Assembly: GCF_020149765.1 (NCBI RefSeq)
Contig: NZ_CP083808.1
Span: 124,001 to 188,000, forward strand
DNA from: Pantoea agglomerans
Lineage (GTDB): Bacteria > Pseudomonadota > Gammaproteobacteria > Enterobacterales > Enterobacteriaceae
Direction: 5' to 3'
DNA: 64,000 bases
Below, in pieces: positions 42,700 through 51,530 of this stretch (positions within the stretch are counted from its first letter, which is position 1; every line of letters begins with the position of its first letter). The position numbers were made by a program, and so were the translations under genes. Under the pieces are notes generated by a model. The model made no database searches. It saw nothing but the letters and a program-made list of their open reading frames with translations, and was not told the DNA's origin.

Positions 42700-43036
42700 G
42701 CTGCGACTCCTTTTTCTTCGCGGTGCCGGTTTTGATCAGCATAATGCCGGCGATCAGCATGGTTATCCCGGCGATTTTCATCGACGTCAGCGGCTCACCA
42801 AACAGCTGCACGCTGAATACCGTAATTAACACGATGCCGATGCCTTCCCACAGCGCGTAGGCGACGCCCAGCGCAATTTTTTTAACGGCGAAACTCAGGA
42901 AAATATAGGAACAGGCGATCATCACCAGCATGATCATATACCCTGACGCGCTTTCATCGACGCTCGACCATTTCATCGCCAGCGTACCGATAACTTCACA
43001 AACAATAGCAAGTAATAATAAAGCCCATGCAAACAT
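42686..43036 (-). CDS. mdtJ: Spermidine export SMR subunit MdtJ
   Basis: The 116-residue protein shares with E. coli MdtJ the block [20 protein letters not shown] and the TM1 glutamate in [14 protein letters not shown] chose the start at 43036, where AGGAG lies 7 nt upstream; an in-frame start at 43054 is not needed. It is the first gene of mdtJI. The roughly 190-nt leader contains two overlapping small reading frames that may control it by polyamine sensing. Confidence 0.95.
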   Translation of the reverse strand: MFAWALLLLAIVCEVIGTLAMKWSSVDESASGYMIMLVMIACSYIFLSFAVKKIALGVAYALWEGIGIVLITVFSVQLFGEPLTSMKIAGITMLIAGIMLIKTGTAKKKESQHVLS

Positions 43037-43120
43037 GGTTAACTCCTGTCGCAATTATTCAATCGACCTGCACCGCTCAGGCGCAAGTTCCTTTTGGCAA
43101 ACGGAAACGAGGAGAGGGCG

Positions 43121-43210
43121 CTACAGGGCGCTACGCCAGTGCTGGTCGGCGATATTCCAGACAGGAAGAGAGCAGATAAAACAACAATGATTGATTAATG
43201 CTGTGCGCAT
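43121..43210 (-). CDS. Candidate leader peptide upstream of mdtJ, frame A (29 residues)
   Basis: The frame begins MRTALINHCCFICSLPVWN and ends at a TAG 84 bp before mdtJ. E. coli has a spermidine-responsive leader ORF (mdtU) at this place. This frame is one of two overlapping candidates. Its aromatic/Cys-rich sequence could interact with the exit tunnel. The ribosome site is weak. Confidence 0.4.
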   Translation of the reverse strand: MRTALINHCCFICSLPVWNIADQHWRSAL

Positions 43211-43226
43211 AATTTAAACAAGACAT
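43131..43226 (-). CDS. Candidate leader peptide upstream of mdtJ, frame B (31 residues)
   Basis: The frame begins MSCLNYAHSINQ and ends in EYRRPALA before a TAG, 94 bp before mdtJ. A Pro-containing end after two arginines is reminiscent of stalling peptides. It overlaps frame A in another frame. A purine-rich GAGAAG lies about 20 nt upstream. One of the two is probably the mdtU counterpart. Confidence 0.42.
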   Translation of the reverse strand: MSCLNYAHSINQSLLFYLLSSCLEYRRPALA

Positions 43227-43640
43227 CCACACTGTTGCTTCTCATCGGTGGACGGATTGTACTCCAGTAATAAACATGGCGCCGTTATAGCAGCTGCCTA
43301 ATGGCAACTCAATAGAAGTAATTGCTAATATTGATTTATGACAAAGTTTATTGTGTTGTGAGTTGGGGCCGTTAAGAAGAAAATCTAAGTCAAAATCAAC
43401 AGGCTTTATAAATAGTTACAACATACTCAATAATAGTTTAATTAACGCTGAGGCATCGAGCGAATAAAGGTCTGGCAGAAAAACCGTGGCGCTAACGCCA
43501 GAGCAGATACCGGATATGAGAATAGCCAGCCGCCGCTTATCGTTATTTGCAAGCACAGGTATGCGGAAGCGAAAGCGCCCCCAGATAGGGGGCTGTTTTA
43601 TGCGGCAGGAGTGGCACCCGCCGCACATTCCTTTCAGACG
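43227..43640. other. AT-rich intergenic region with terminator at 43577-43599
   Basis: No gene is supported. The right end has GCCCCC-AGATA-GGGGGC followed by TGTTTT, a rho-independent terminator on the plus strand; nothing obvious is transcribed into it, so a small RNA ending here is possible. A TGGCG/CGCCA mini-hairpin lies at 43493-43506. The left part holds the mdtJI promoter. Confidence 0.5.
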
Positions 43641-46184
43641 CTATGCCTGCGGGTCGCCCTTTCTCTTTTTGAGCCGGCGGGCTAAATAGGGCGCGGTGAG
43701 GCTGTTCTTCGCGCGGCCGATCGCTTCCGGCGTACCGGCCGCAACGATACGACCACCGTTTTCCCCTGAACCCGGCCCCATATCGATTATCCAGTCAGCC
43801 TCCGACGCAATTCTCATATCGTGCTCCGCCATCACTACGCTGTCGCCCCGTTTTACCAGCTGATCCAGCACTCGCATCAGTTTATCCATGTCCGAGGGAT
43901 GTAAGCCGGTAGAGGGTTCATCGAGCAGATAGAGCGTTTTGCCTCGCTGCGCGCGTTGAAGTTCCCAGGCCAGTTTAATGCGCTGGCACTCGCCGCCGGA
44001 GAGCTCCGTTGCCGGCTGGCCAAGCGTCAGGTAGCCCAGACCGAGCGCCCGCAGCGCGCTGAGCGAGCGCTGAATACTTTCAATTCCGCTGAAAAACTCT
44101 GCGGCTTCGTCTACCGTCAGATCAAGCACATCGGCGATGGTTTTATCGTTCCAGCGGACCTCAAGCGTTTCCGCATTGTAGCGACGGCCGCCGCAGGTTG
44201 AGCAGGGCGCGCTCGCCTGCGGCATAAACAGCAGTTCAATAGTGATCAGCCCTTGCCCTTCGCAGGCGGGACAGCGGCCGGCGGGCAGGTTAAAAGAGAA
44301 ACGGCTGGCGTCGAAGCCGCGTTTTTTGGCCTCATCCGTCTCGGCAAACAGCCGCCTGACGATATCAAAAAAGCCGGTATAGGTGGCAAGGTTGGAACGC
44401 GGCGTACGACCAATAGGGCGCTGATCGATGCGTACCAGTCGCTTCAGGGAGGCGCCCCCGGCAATCACTTTTCCCTGCACGTCCGTGGCGGCGTCATCTT
44501 CATCCTCGCCATCGTCAACCGGCGTTTTATCCAGCCGCTGCAGCAGCGCAGGCAGCACGCGGATAAGCAGCGTCGATTTGCCAGAACCAGAGACGCCGGT
44601 AATCACCGTCATTCTTTCCAGCGGCAGCGAGAAATCGAGTCCGCGTAGGTTGTTGCAGGCGGCCTGTTCAATACGCAGCCACTCCTCAGGCGGCCTGCGC
44701 TGACGCAGGCCGGGATAGCGGTCATCGAAAAGATAGCTGGCCGTCGCTGACCGACTGTTGCCCGCCAGACCAGCGGGCGCGCCGTTATACACGATTTCGC
44801 CGCCGAGCCGTCCCGGCCCCGGTCCGATTTCCGTCAGCCAGTCCGCTTCGGCGATAACATCAAGATTGTGCTCGACGATTACCAGCGAGTTGCCCGCCGC
44901 CAGCAGAGAGCGCAGCGAGCGGATTAGCGCGCGCACATCTTCCGGGTGAAGCCCGGCCGCCGGCTCGTCCAGCACATACATGACGCCGAAAAGCTGCGAG
45001 AGCAGCTGCGTTGCCAGCCGGATGCGCTGCAGCTCGCCGGAAGAGAGCATCGTGGTCTTGCGCCCGAGCGAAAGGTGGCCAAGGCCGAGATTCTCCAGCT
45101 GGTCCAGACGTCCGCAAATATCTGTCGCCATGCGGATTGTGGCATCCCTTAGCGCCGTCTCATCGGGCAGGTGCGGCGAAGCGCCCTGCGCCAGGGGAGC
45201 AAACAGCGCCTTGAGCTGGGCAATGGTCAGCTCGCCCATTTCAGCAATATCGTAGCCGGCGAAGGTCACCGACAGGGCATCCTGATTAAGCCTTTTCCCC
45301 TGGCAGAGCGCGCAGGGCGCGACGGTGACAAAGCGGGAAAGCCGTTTCCGCACGCTCTCTTTTCCGCCCGAATAGCTTTGCAGCAGATATTTTTTCACGC
45401 TGGTATAGGTGCCGGTGTAGGCGGGCTCGCTCTTTGCAGCTATCGCCGCTTTGCGCTGTTCAGCGGTCAGCCCGACAAAGATCGGCACCGACGGCTGCTC
45501 CTCTGTCATCAGGATCCATTCCCGGTCCTTTTCAGAGAGCGTTTCCCAGGGCGCGTCAATGTCGTAATCGAGCACCTCCAGGATAGAGCGCAAGTTTTTC
45601 GCCTGCCAGCCATGCGGCCAGGCGGCGATAGCGCCCTCGCGAATGCTTAATGAGCCGTCTGGCACCAGCGCCTCCTTCCTGACCTCATGCACCATCCCCA
45701 GCCCCTGGCACGCCGGACAGGCGCCCTGCGGATTGTTGGGCGAAAAGGATTCGGCAGCCAGAAAAGGCACGCCTTCAGGGCGTTTCCCCGCGCGGGAATA
45801 GAGCAGTCTGAGCGTGACGGAGACGCGCGTCAGGCTGCCGACGGTGGAGCGCTCCTGAGCGCCCGCGCGGCTCTGCTGCAGGGCAACCGCCGGCGGCAGG
45901 CCGTCAACGTTATCGAGATCCGGCGCCGCAGCCTGATCGATCAGGCGGCGCGCATGGGGCGCCACGGATTCCATAAAGCGCCGCTGCGCCTCTGCATAGA
46001 GCGTATCAAACGCCAGCGACGACTTGCCCGATCCTGAAACGCCGGTAAACACCACCATCGCGTCACGAGGAAAAGTGAAAGAGAGGTCTTTAAGGTTATG
46101 GGTGCGCGCCCCCTGAACGGTTACGCCGCTGTGGTTACCGCGATGCGGCAGGTCGCTGCTGTTTTCCTTTCCTTTTAGCGTCAT
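43641..46184 (-). CDS. Class II UvrA (UvrA2) ABC excision protein
   Basis: The 847-residue protein is about 95 residues shorter than UvrA. Both ABC modules are present: Walker [10 protein letters not shown] (about 48-56) and GVSGSGKST, signatures [11 protein letters not shown] and [11 protein letters not shown], and Walker [12 protein letters not shown] and [12 protein letters not shown] zinc module reads [10 protein letters not shown]...[10 protein letters not shown]. The region where UvrB binds in canonical UvrA is missing: the chain passes from [12 protein letters not shown] directly to CPACQGLG. Class II proteins occur in addition to uvrA and are linked to resistance to DNA-binding drugs. 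The gene stands alone. Confidence 0.9.
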   Translation of the reverse strand: MTLKGKENSSDLPHRGNHSGVTVQGARTHNLKDLSFTFPRDAMVVFTGVSGSGKSSLAFDTLYAEAQRRFMESVAPHARRLIDQAAAPDLDNVDGLPPAVALQQSRAGAQERSTVGSLTRVSVTLRLLYSRAGKRPEGVPFLAAESFSPNNPQGACPACQGLGMVHEVRKEALVPDGSLSIREGAIAAWPHGWQAKNLRSILEVLDYDIDAPWETLSEKDREWILMTEEQPSVPIFVGLTAEQRKAAIAAKSEPAYTGTYTSVKKYLLQSYSGGKESVRKRLSRFVTVAPCALCQGKRLNQDALSVTFAGYDIAEMGELTIAQLKALFAPLAQGASPHLPDETALRDATIRMATDICGRLDQLENLGLGHLSLGRKTTMLSSGELQRIRLATQLLSQLFGVMYVLDEPAAGLHPEDVRALIRSLRSLLAAGNSLVIVEHNLDVIAEADWLTEIGPGPGRLGGEIVYNGAPAGLAGNSRSATASYLFDDRYPGLRQRRPPEEWLRIEQAACNNLRGLDFSLPLERMTVITGVSGSGKSTLLIRVLPALLQRLDKTPVDDGEDEDDAATDVQGKVIAGGASLKRLVRIDQRPIGRTPRSNLATYTGFFDIVRRLFAETDEAKKRGFDASRFSFNLPAGRCPACEGQGLITIELLFMPQASAPCSTCGGRRYNAETLEVRWNDKTIADVLDLTVDEAAEFFSGIESIQRSLSALRALGLGYLTLGQPATELSGGECQRIKLAWELQRAQRGKTLYLLDEPSTGLHPSDMDKLMRVLDQLVKRGDSVVMAEHDMRIASEADWIIDMGPGSGENGGRIVAAGTPEAIGRAKNSLTAPYLARRLKKRKGDPQA

Positions 46185-46404
46185 AACGTTCTCATAAAAA
46201 AGAGTGTAAATCTGCCGGATCGTCGTACGGGCAGCTCTCTGCGCTGTCGTTGACGCGATCCCGCCGGTAAGAGGTCAAAGGGTAGCAGGGATATGCGCTG
46301 CCTGAGGGGCGGGGGGCAAAAAGCGGAGGTAAAAGCTGCAACAGCCGGGGCTGCCGCAGCGTTGAAGTAAGCGGTCGTTTTCTGACAAGGGCGCTGCGCT
46401 GAGA

Positions 46405-46734
46405 TTAGAGTATAAACCCTGCCGTTAGCTGCTCGTTACCGCCTTCGTCGGGGATGTTATAGAGCGTCGCTTTCGCCGCCAGCAAAGGCTGACCGTCGCT
46501 GCCCGCCTTATGCGACTCCACATCGGTAATGTGATAACCGACGGCGCCTGCCTCATGCGCTTTATGGGCAAAGGCGGCGTTAAGCTCCTCCATGGAGGTC
46601 GCCCAGCTGACGGAAGTCACGGCGAAGGGCTGAACGGAAGCGATTTCACGCTGAGAGAGACCCGTACGAATCAACACGGGATTCACGCTCTGCGGAGAGA
46701 AGATGGATAAAACATCCTGCACTAACTCTTTCAT
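46405..46734 (-). CDS. DUF1471 (BhsA/McbA-like) family protein without signal peptide
   Basis: The 109-residue protein has the DUF1471-like pattern in its second half: ATSMEELNAAFAHKAHEAGA, then VGYHITDVES and a final ATLYNI strand. Usual members are periplasmic stress/biofilm proteins with signal peptides; this one begins MKELVQDVLSIFSPQ and lacks one, so it should stay in the cytoplasm or be a divergent relative. AAGGAG precedes the ATG. The assignment is tentative. Confidence 0.6.
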   Translation of the reverse strand: MKELVQDVLSIFSPQSVNPVLIRTGLSQREIASVQPFAVTSVSWATSMEELNAAFAHKAHEAGAVGYHITDVESHKAGSDGQPLLAAKATLYNIPDEGGNEQLTAGFIL

Positions 46735-46948
46735 TAGCAGACTCCTTAAGTAATTAACGCACGGCTATCGGATCTATTTTTCGGGGGTGACGAAATGAAT
46801 AAACGACAGAATTTGTTATGCGTTTTAGCTTTAGTTGCTAATGGGATGTTATAGAAACAAGGGCTGATAACTTATCGGGAGTTTCAGTAAGATATTTTCA
46901 TTTGATTACATTCTGGCGGGTTTTGTCATGCCTGAATGGCAAAGGAAA

Positions 46949-46981
46949 ATGCCTCCGCAATCTGCTGGGAAAGCGGAGGCA
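46949..46981 (-). terminator. Terminator of the NlpA-like gene
   Basis: TGCCTCCGC and GCGGAGGCA pair over 9 bp and are followed on the minus strand by TTTT, 9 bp beyond the stop. Confidence 0.75.
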
Positions 46982-46989
46982 GGGCGCGA

Positions 46990-47790
46990 TTACCAGCCTT
47001 TGATAATATCGCCTTTATAAATTTCGTTGGCTTTATCCAGTACTTCCTGCGAGCGGAACGCCTCTTTCAGCTTCTGGATATTCGGGCTGTCTTTATTATC
47101 TTCACGCGCCACGATGGCATTCACGTACGGCGAGGCTTTGCCTTCCATAAACATGCCGTCGCGTGAGGCGGAGAGATTCGCCAGTGCGGCAAAGTTGTTA
47201 TTAATAATGGAAAGGTAAACCTGTGGATCATCGAGCGTGCGCGTCAGCTGCGGCGTATCAACCTCGACAAACTTCAGTTTTTTCGGGTTGTCGGTCACGT
47301 CCAGCGTCGTCGGCAGCAGGCCCGCTTCCGGTTTCACCTTGATCAGACCCTGCGCCTGCAGCAGCAGCAGGCTGCGGCCCAGCGTGGTCGCTTCGTTAGA
47401 AATGGTAATGGTCGCGCCGTCCGGCAGCGCATCCAGCGATTTGATTTTGCGCGAGTAGCCAGCGATCGGGAAGACAAAGGTGTTGGTGATCACGGCGAAA
47501 TGGTAGCCGCGCTCTTTGGACTGCATCTCCAGATAGGGCAGGCTCTGGAAGGCGTTGGCGTCAACATCTTTATTGAACAGCGCTTCATTCGGCTGCACGT
47601 AGTCGTTAAACGCCACGACATCGACATCCAGATGATATTTGTCATGCGCCACCTGCTTAACGGTCTCCCACAGCGTCTGGTCCGGACCGGTATTAATAGC
47701 GACTTTGACTTTGCTGTCGTCATCTTTATTACAGGCGCTGAGCAGCGTTACCGACGCGGCCAGCAGAATTGAAAGCACTTTTTTGTTCAT
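46990..47790 (-). CDS. nlpA: NlpA/MetQ family lipoprotein, stand-alone
   Basis: The 266-residue protein starts MNKKVLSILLAASVTLLSAC, a lipoprotein signal with Cys about residue 20, and has the family 3.A.1.24 binding-protein body (VKVAINTGPDQTLWETVKQV; NKDVDANAFQSLPYLE). MetQ and NlpA bind methionine. There is no metN or metI nearby, as with E. coli nlpA, so I prefer that name. Tandem MetJ boxes lie 39-62 bp upstream. Upstream in-frame starts are ignored because they would precede the signal peptide. Confidence 0.88.
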   Translation of the reverse strand: MNKKVLSILLAASVTLLSACNKDDDSKVKVAINTGPDQTLWETVKQVAHDKYHLDVDVVAFNDYVQPNEALFNKDVDANAFQSLPYLEMQSKERGYHFAVITNTFVFPIAGYSRKIKSLDALPDGATITISNEATTLGRSLLLLQAQGLIKVKPEAGLLPTTLDVTDNPKKLKFVEVDTPQLTRTLDDPQVYLSIINNNFAALANLSASRDGMFMEGKASPYVNAIVAREDNKDSPNIQKLKEAFRSQEVLDKANEIYKGDIIKGW

Positions 47791-47828
47791 AAGCCTGATC
47801 CCTTTTCTCGTAGGCTGAGGACTATAAT

Positions 47829-47852
47829 CTACATCTAGACGTCTGTACATCC
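47829..47852 (-). promoter_or_regulatory. Tandem MetJ boxes before nlpA
   Basis: A perfect AGACGTCT (47837-47844) is flanked by CTACATCT (5 of 8 matches) and GTACATCC (4 of 8) in register. MetJ binds such tandem 8-mers cooperatively, so methionine repression of nlpA is expected. Confidence 0.78.
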
Positions 47853-48031
47853 AGAGCTGCGCGTTTGCCGCTTTTTTATCCGCTCTGCCTGAAGCCATGC
47901 TCGGCCGGTGCGCAACTATTTTCACTCCGGCAGTGAAAGTGCTGCTGTCGTCAGCGGCTGTTTCTCTGCGCGCAGGAGGCCTATGCTGTTATCCAGCACC
48001 CGTAAACCTGTTACTGCTAAAAGGAACCGAG

Positions 48032-49033
48032 ATGAAAGCTATCGTCTACAGCCAAAATGGATTGCCGATCGCCGATCCGCAATCGCTCTACGACACCACG
48101 CTGCCGCAGCCCCAGCCGGGCCCGCACGATCTGCTGGTGAAAATCGCCGCGATCGCCGTTAATCCGGTCGATACCAAAGTGCGCAACAACGCGCCGACCG
48201 AGCAGCCGCGCATCGTCGGCTGGGACGCCGTCGGGACGGTGGAGGCGGTTGGCGACAGCGTGACGCGCTTCAGGCCCGGCGACGAAGTCTACTATGCTGG
48301 CGCCATCGACCGTCCGGGTTCCTATGCGGAATATGGCCTGGTGGATGAACGCATTGCCGGCCACAAGCCCGCCTCGCTGAGCAACGCCGATGCCGCCGCG
48401 CTGCCGCTCACCTCCCTGACCGCCTGGGAACTGTTGTTCGACCGGCTGGAGGTGAAAGAGCAGGAAGATGAAGCGCTGCTGATTATCGGCGCGGGCGGCG
48501 GAGTCGGCTCGATTCTGACGCAGCTGGCAAGCAAGCTGACCAGCCTGCGCGTTATCGCCACCGCGTCACGCCCGGAAACCGCCGACTGGGTGCGCGAACT
48601 GGGCGCGCACGACGTGATCGATCACTCCCGTCCGCTGACGGAAGGGCTGCGCGAAATCGGCGTTGAGAACGTTCGCTATGTCGCCAGCCTTACCCATACC
48701 GACAAACACTATCAGCAGATTGTCGAGGTGCTGGCGCCGCAGGGCCGTATGGCGGTGATTGACGATCCGGAAACCCTGGACGCGATGCCGCTTAAGCGTA
48801 AAGCGATCTCACTGCACTGGGAGCTGATGTTTACCCGTTCGCTGTTCCAGACGCCGGATATGGCGCGCCAGAACGAGATCCTGGAAAACGTGCGCCGCCT
48901 GATCGACGACGGCACGCTGCGCACCACGAAAGGCGAGCACTACGGCACCATCAATGCGGAAAACCTGCGTCGCGCCCATGCGCTGATTGAGAGCAACCGC
49001 GCGCGCGGCAAAATAGTACTGGAAGGGTTTTAA
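48032..49033 (+). CDS. Zinc-independent MDR quinone oxidoreductase-like protein
   Basis: The 333-residue protein is of the medium-chain reductase superfamily, with IAVNPVDTKVRN at the start and the NADPH motif IIGAGGGVGSILTQLA at about residue 150. It has no catalytic Cys-His zinc site, so it is a quinone reductase or enone reductase rather than an alcohol dehydrogenase. The start at 48032 has AAGGAACC upstream; a longer frame begins at 47897 but overlaps the nlpA promoter. Confidence 0.9.
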   Translation: MKAIVYSQNGLPIADPQSLYDTTLPQPQPGPHDLLVKIAAIAVNPVDTKVRNNAPTEQPRIVGWDAVGTVEAVGDSVTRFRPGDEVYYAGAIDRPGSYAEYGLVDERIAGHKPASLSNADAAALPLTSLTAWELLFDRLEVKEQEDEALLIIGAGGGVGSILTQLASKLTSLRVIATASRPETADWVRELGAHDVIDHSRPLTEGLREIGVENVRYVASLTHTDKHYQQIVEVLAPQGRMAVIDDPETLDAMPLKRKAISLHWELMFTRSLFQTPDMARQNEILENVRRLIDDGTLRTTKGEHYGTINAENLRRAHALIESNRARGKIVLEGF

Positions 49034-49091
49034 TCCAGCCTGATAAGCCAGCCTTTTACCCTGGTTTGTGCCGCAGTGTAATGCGGCAAGC

Positions 49092-49116
49092 ACCCGGCCT
49101 TCTGGCCGGGTTTTTA
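49092..49116 (+). terminator. Terminator of the oxidoreductase gene
   Basis: ACCCGGCC-TTCT-GGCCGGGT is followed by TTTTA, 58 bp after the stop. Confidence 0.88.
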
Positions 49117-49468
49117 TTTGCCGCGCGGGTAAAGAGGCGCGTTGGCCTGCAATCTGCTGGCCCGATCCCCTCTCCGCAAAGAATACGTCGGCCGCGCTGT
49201 CCGCGCGGAGCTGCCGCGTCCTTAACCACTATTTCGCTAAAAAACCCTGCCTGCGCCCGCAGGAAGCAATATTTGAGAATAAATCTCATTGCCATCCACA
49301 TTGATGTGCCCGTAGTTTGATGCCACAGGTCAGACTGCGGAATATGCCGGAGGTGGAAAGTGCCACTTATTTATGGGGTGCTTAATCGTCGGTAAAAAGC
49401 CGCAGTTAATATCCAGGCGTTAAACGCAGCGTTGACCGCTGGCGAACGCATCAGATAATAAGGAATGT
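49117..49468. other. Intergenic region, no supported gene
   Basis: The first half is GC-rich and the second more AT-rich. No convincing coding frame, repeat or RNA signature was found. AGGA at 49461-49464 is the ribosome site of the next small gene. Confidence 0.5.
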
Positions 49469-49690
49469 ATGGGAGCTTACTGCAGGCACTGCCGCGCGCT
49501 TTTGAGCCGGGACGAATATTTCTGGTTTAATGACAGCTGTCTTCGCTGTGAAAAATGGGTGCAAATTCGTGCCGAAGAGCGGGCGATTTTTATCAAGTCG
49601 CCGCTCTATGTCTGGAGTGAAATGCGTTTTCAGACGCGCAAGTTTAAACACCGTCTGACAGACTATCTGAAAAGGCTGAATCTGGTCTGA
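49469..49690 (+). CDS. Small CxxC-motif protein, 73 residues
   Basis: The product begins MGAYCRHCRALLSRDEYFWF. Cys5/Cys8 and Cys24/Cys27 form two CxxC knuckles, enough for one zinc ribbon. The rest is basic with an Arg/Lys-rich C-terminus (RFQTRKFKHR), which suggests nucleic acid or ribosome contact. An AGGA site precedes the start closely. The family is not recognised. Confidence 0.65.
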   Translation: MGAYCRHCRALLSRDEYFWFNDSCLRCEKWVQIRAEERAIFIKSPLYVWSEMRFQTRKFKHRLTDYLKRLNLV

Positions 49691-49728
49691 GCCTCTGGTT
49701 AAAGGTCGCGCGCCAGGGAATGTTTAAC

Positions 49729-50264
49729 ATGCAGCCCGTTATTTCATCAGAACAGCTGGTTTACCGTCCGCTAAAAAAAGAGGACTGGCCTTTTTTCTGG
49801 CGCTTTATCAGGACAGTAAACTTATGACCTATATCGCCGATCCCCGGGATGAAGCGGAAATAAGATCGGCATCGTTTGAAAGCCGTTTATTACCCTGGCG
49901 GAAAGGCGACGCGCACTGGTTATGCCTGGTTATTGAAACAGGTGATTGCCGCAACCCGGTGGGCGTTACCGGCTTTATTGAGCGCAGCCCTGACGTGGCG
50001 GAGGTCGGATTTATTCTGGCAGCCGAACATCAGCGCAAAGGCTACGGAAGGGAGTCGCTAAACGCAATCATTCGCTTTGCTTTCGATGCGCTCGATTACG
50101 GGAAACTCACCGCCACGGTCACGGCGGGAAATCACGCATCGCAGCGCCTGCTGCTTAACTGCGGATTTCGCCAGGAAGGGACCATCAGGCAAAATTATTT
50201 CCTGAACGGCGCGTGGCGCGACGACTGGGTGTTCGGCCTGCTGGCCAGCGAATCTCCGCGCTAA
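49729..50264 (+). pseudogene. GNAT acetyltransferase with frameshift in a T run
   Basis: A good start at 49729 (AGGGAA site upstream) opens MQPVISSEQLVYRPLKKEDW, the usual N-terminus of a RimJ/RimL-type GNAT. The frame then ends at a TGA after about 32 codons. The rest, from LALYQDSKLMTYIADP to the end at 50264, is in another frame. One extra T in the T6 run at 49791-49796 would join both parts into one chain of about 178 residues. The C-terminal part holds the acetyl-CoA motif (ILAAEHQRKGYGRESLNAII). It may be a true pseudogene, a slippage-expressed gene or an assembly error. An internal start at 49824 would lack the first strand and helix. Confidence 0.85.
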
Positions 50265-50555
50265 TCGCCGCGTCGCTGTCGCGCCCGCTCAGATAGCGGG
50301 TCACGATGTATTGTGACGTTCTGTTTATCATTTCTGTCTGCGCAGATGGCCTGGCGCGCCGACGCCGCGCGCCAGTGCCGCAAAAATCCTCTGCCAGTCT
50401 CCCGCCTGCCGATAAAACAAATTTAAGTTTTTCATCGCGCTTCCGATAACCATTGCGCCGCTTTGAAGGTCGAGGATGCGTTGTTAACTATATCCATCAC
50501 CTGAGTGCGCGTCGGGGCAAGACTGTCCCGTTTTTAATTTAACAAGGAGCAGTAA

Positions 50556-51287
50556 ATGAAAAACCGCAATGCCCTTATGGCGGCTGTCGTCGCATCATCT
50601 CTTGTTCTCTCTGGCTGCAGCGCTATGGGAACGGCCATCAAGAAACGTAATCTCGAAGTCAAAACGCAGATGAGCCAGACCGTGTGGCTGGAGCCGTCAA
50701 ATGAGAAAACGGTCTATCTCCAGGTGCGTAATACGTCAGACAAAGATATGAGCGATCTTCAGTCATTACTGGCACAGGACCTGCGCGCTAAGGGTTATAC
50801 CGTTACCTCGTCGCCTGACACGGCCTATTACTGGATTCAGGCTAACGTGCTCAAGGCAGAAAAAATGGATCTGCGTCAGTCGCAGGGTTTCCTCTCAACT
50901 GGCTATGAAGGTGCGGTCACCGGCGCAGCGCTGGGTGCCGGTATCACCGCGTATAACAGCAACTCAGGCGGCGCCATGCTGGGCATTGGTCTCGCGGCAG
51001 GCCTGGCGGGCATGGCGGCAGACGCGCTGGTCGAGGATGTCAACTTCACCATGGTGACCGATCTGCAAATTTCGGAGCGCAGTAAATCTACCGTCACCAC
51101 CGATAATATTGGCGCGCTGCGTCAGGGTAATGCCGGCATTAAGCTGCAGACCAGCAGCGAAGAGGGCAACCGTATGAAATACCAGACGCGCGTGGTTTCC
51201 AACGCTAACAAGGTTAACCTGAAGTTCGAAGAGGCCAGGCCGGTGCTGGAAGCCCAGCTGGCAAAATCCGTCGCGGGTATTATGTAA
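50556..51287 (+). CDS. traT: TraT-type complement resistance lipoprotein
   Basis: The 243-residue lipoprotein has a signal ending in LVLSGC (Cys about 21) and the TraT hallmarks: early [19 protein letters not shown], a Gly/Ala-rich central hydrophobic stretch ([15 protein letters not shown]) and [16 protein letters not shown]. TraT proteins of F-type plasmids sit in the outer membrane and give surface exclusion and serum resistance. Here no conjugation gene is near, so this is a chromosomal single-gene copy. AAGGAG precedes the start. Confidence 0.9.
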   Translation: MKNRNALMAAVVASSLVLSGCSAMGTAIKKRNLEVKTQMSQTVWLEPSNEKTVYLQVRNTSDKDMSDLQSLLAQDLRAKGYTVTSSPDTAYYWIQANVLKAEKMDLRQSQGFLSTGYEGAVTGAALGAGITAYNSNSGGAMLGIGLAAGLAGMAADALVEDVNFTMVTDLQISERSKSTVTTDNIGALRQGNAGIKLQTSSEEGNRMKYQTRVVSNANKVNLKFEEARPVLEAQLAKSVAGIM

Positions 51288-51297
51288 TATCCTCTGT

Positions 51298-51332
51298 CTC
51301 AGCCATGCTCTGCGAACAGCGGCGTGGCTGAG
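51298..51332 (+). terminator. Weak hairpin after traT
   Basis: CTCAGCCA and TGGCTGAG pair over 8 bp with a long loop, 11 bp after the traT stop, without T run. Confidence 0.35.
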
Positions 51333-51530
51333 CAGCCTCTGCCCTCTGAATGATATAAGGCGCATCGCTTTCCTTTCCTCTTTCCCTGCCTGTTTCAGCG
51401 TTAACCTTTTAAGGCGTTGACGCGGCGAGCGGCCGGGTTCGTGCTACGCTTGAACACCTGAACAGGTTCCACCGCACTCGATCACACCCCATTTTGCGCT
51501 GGATAAGCGCCGTTAACCCAGGGAAGCGCG

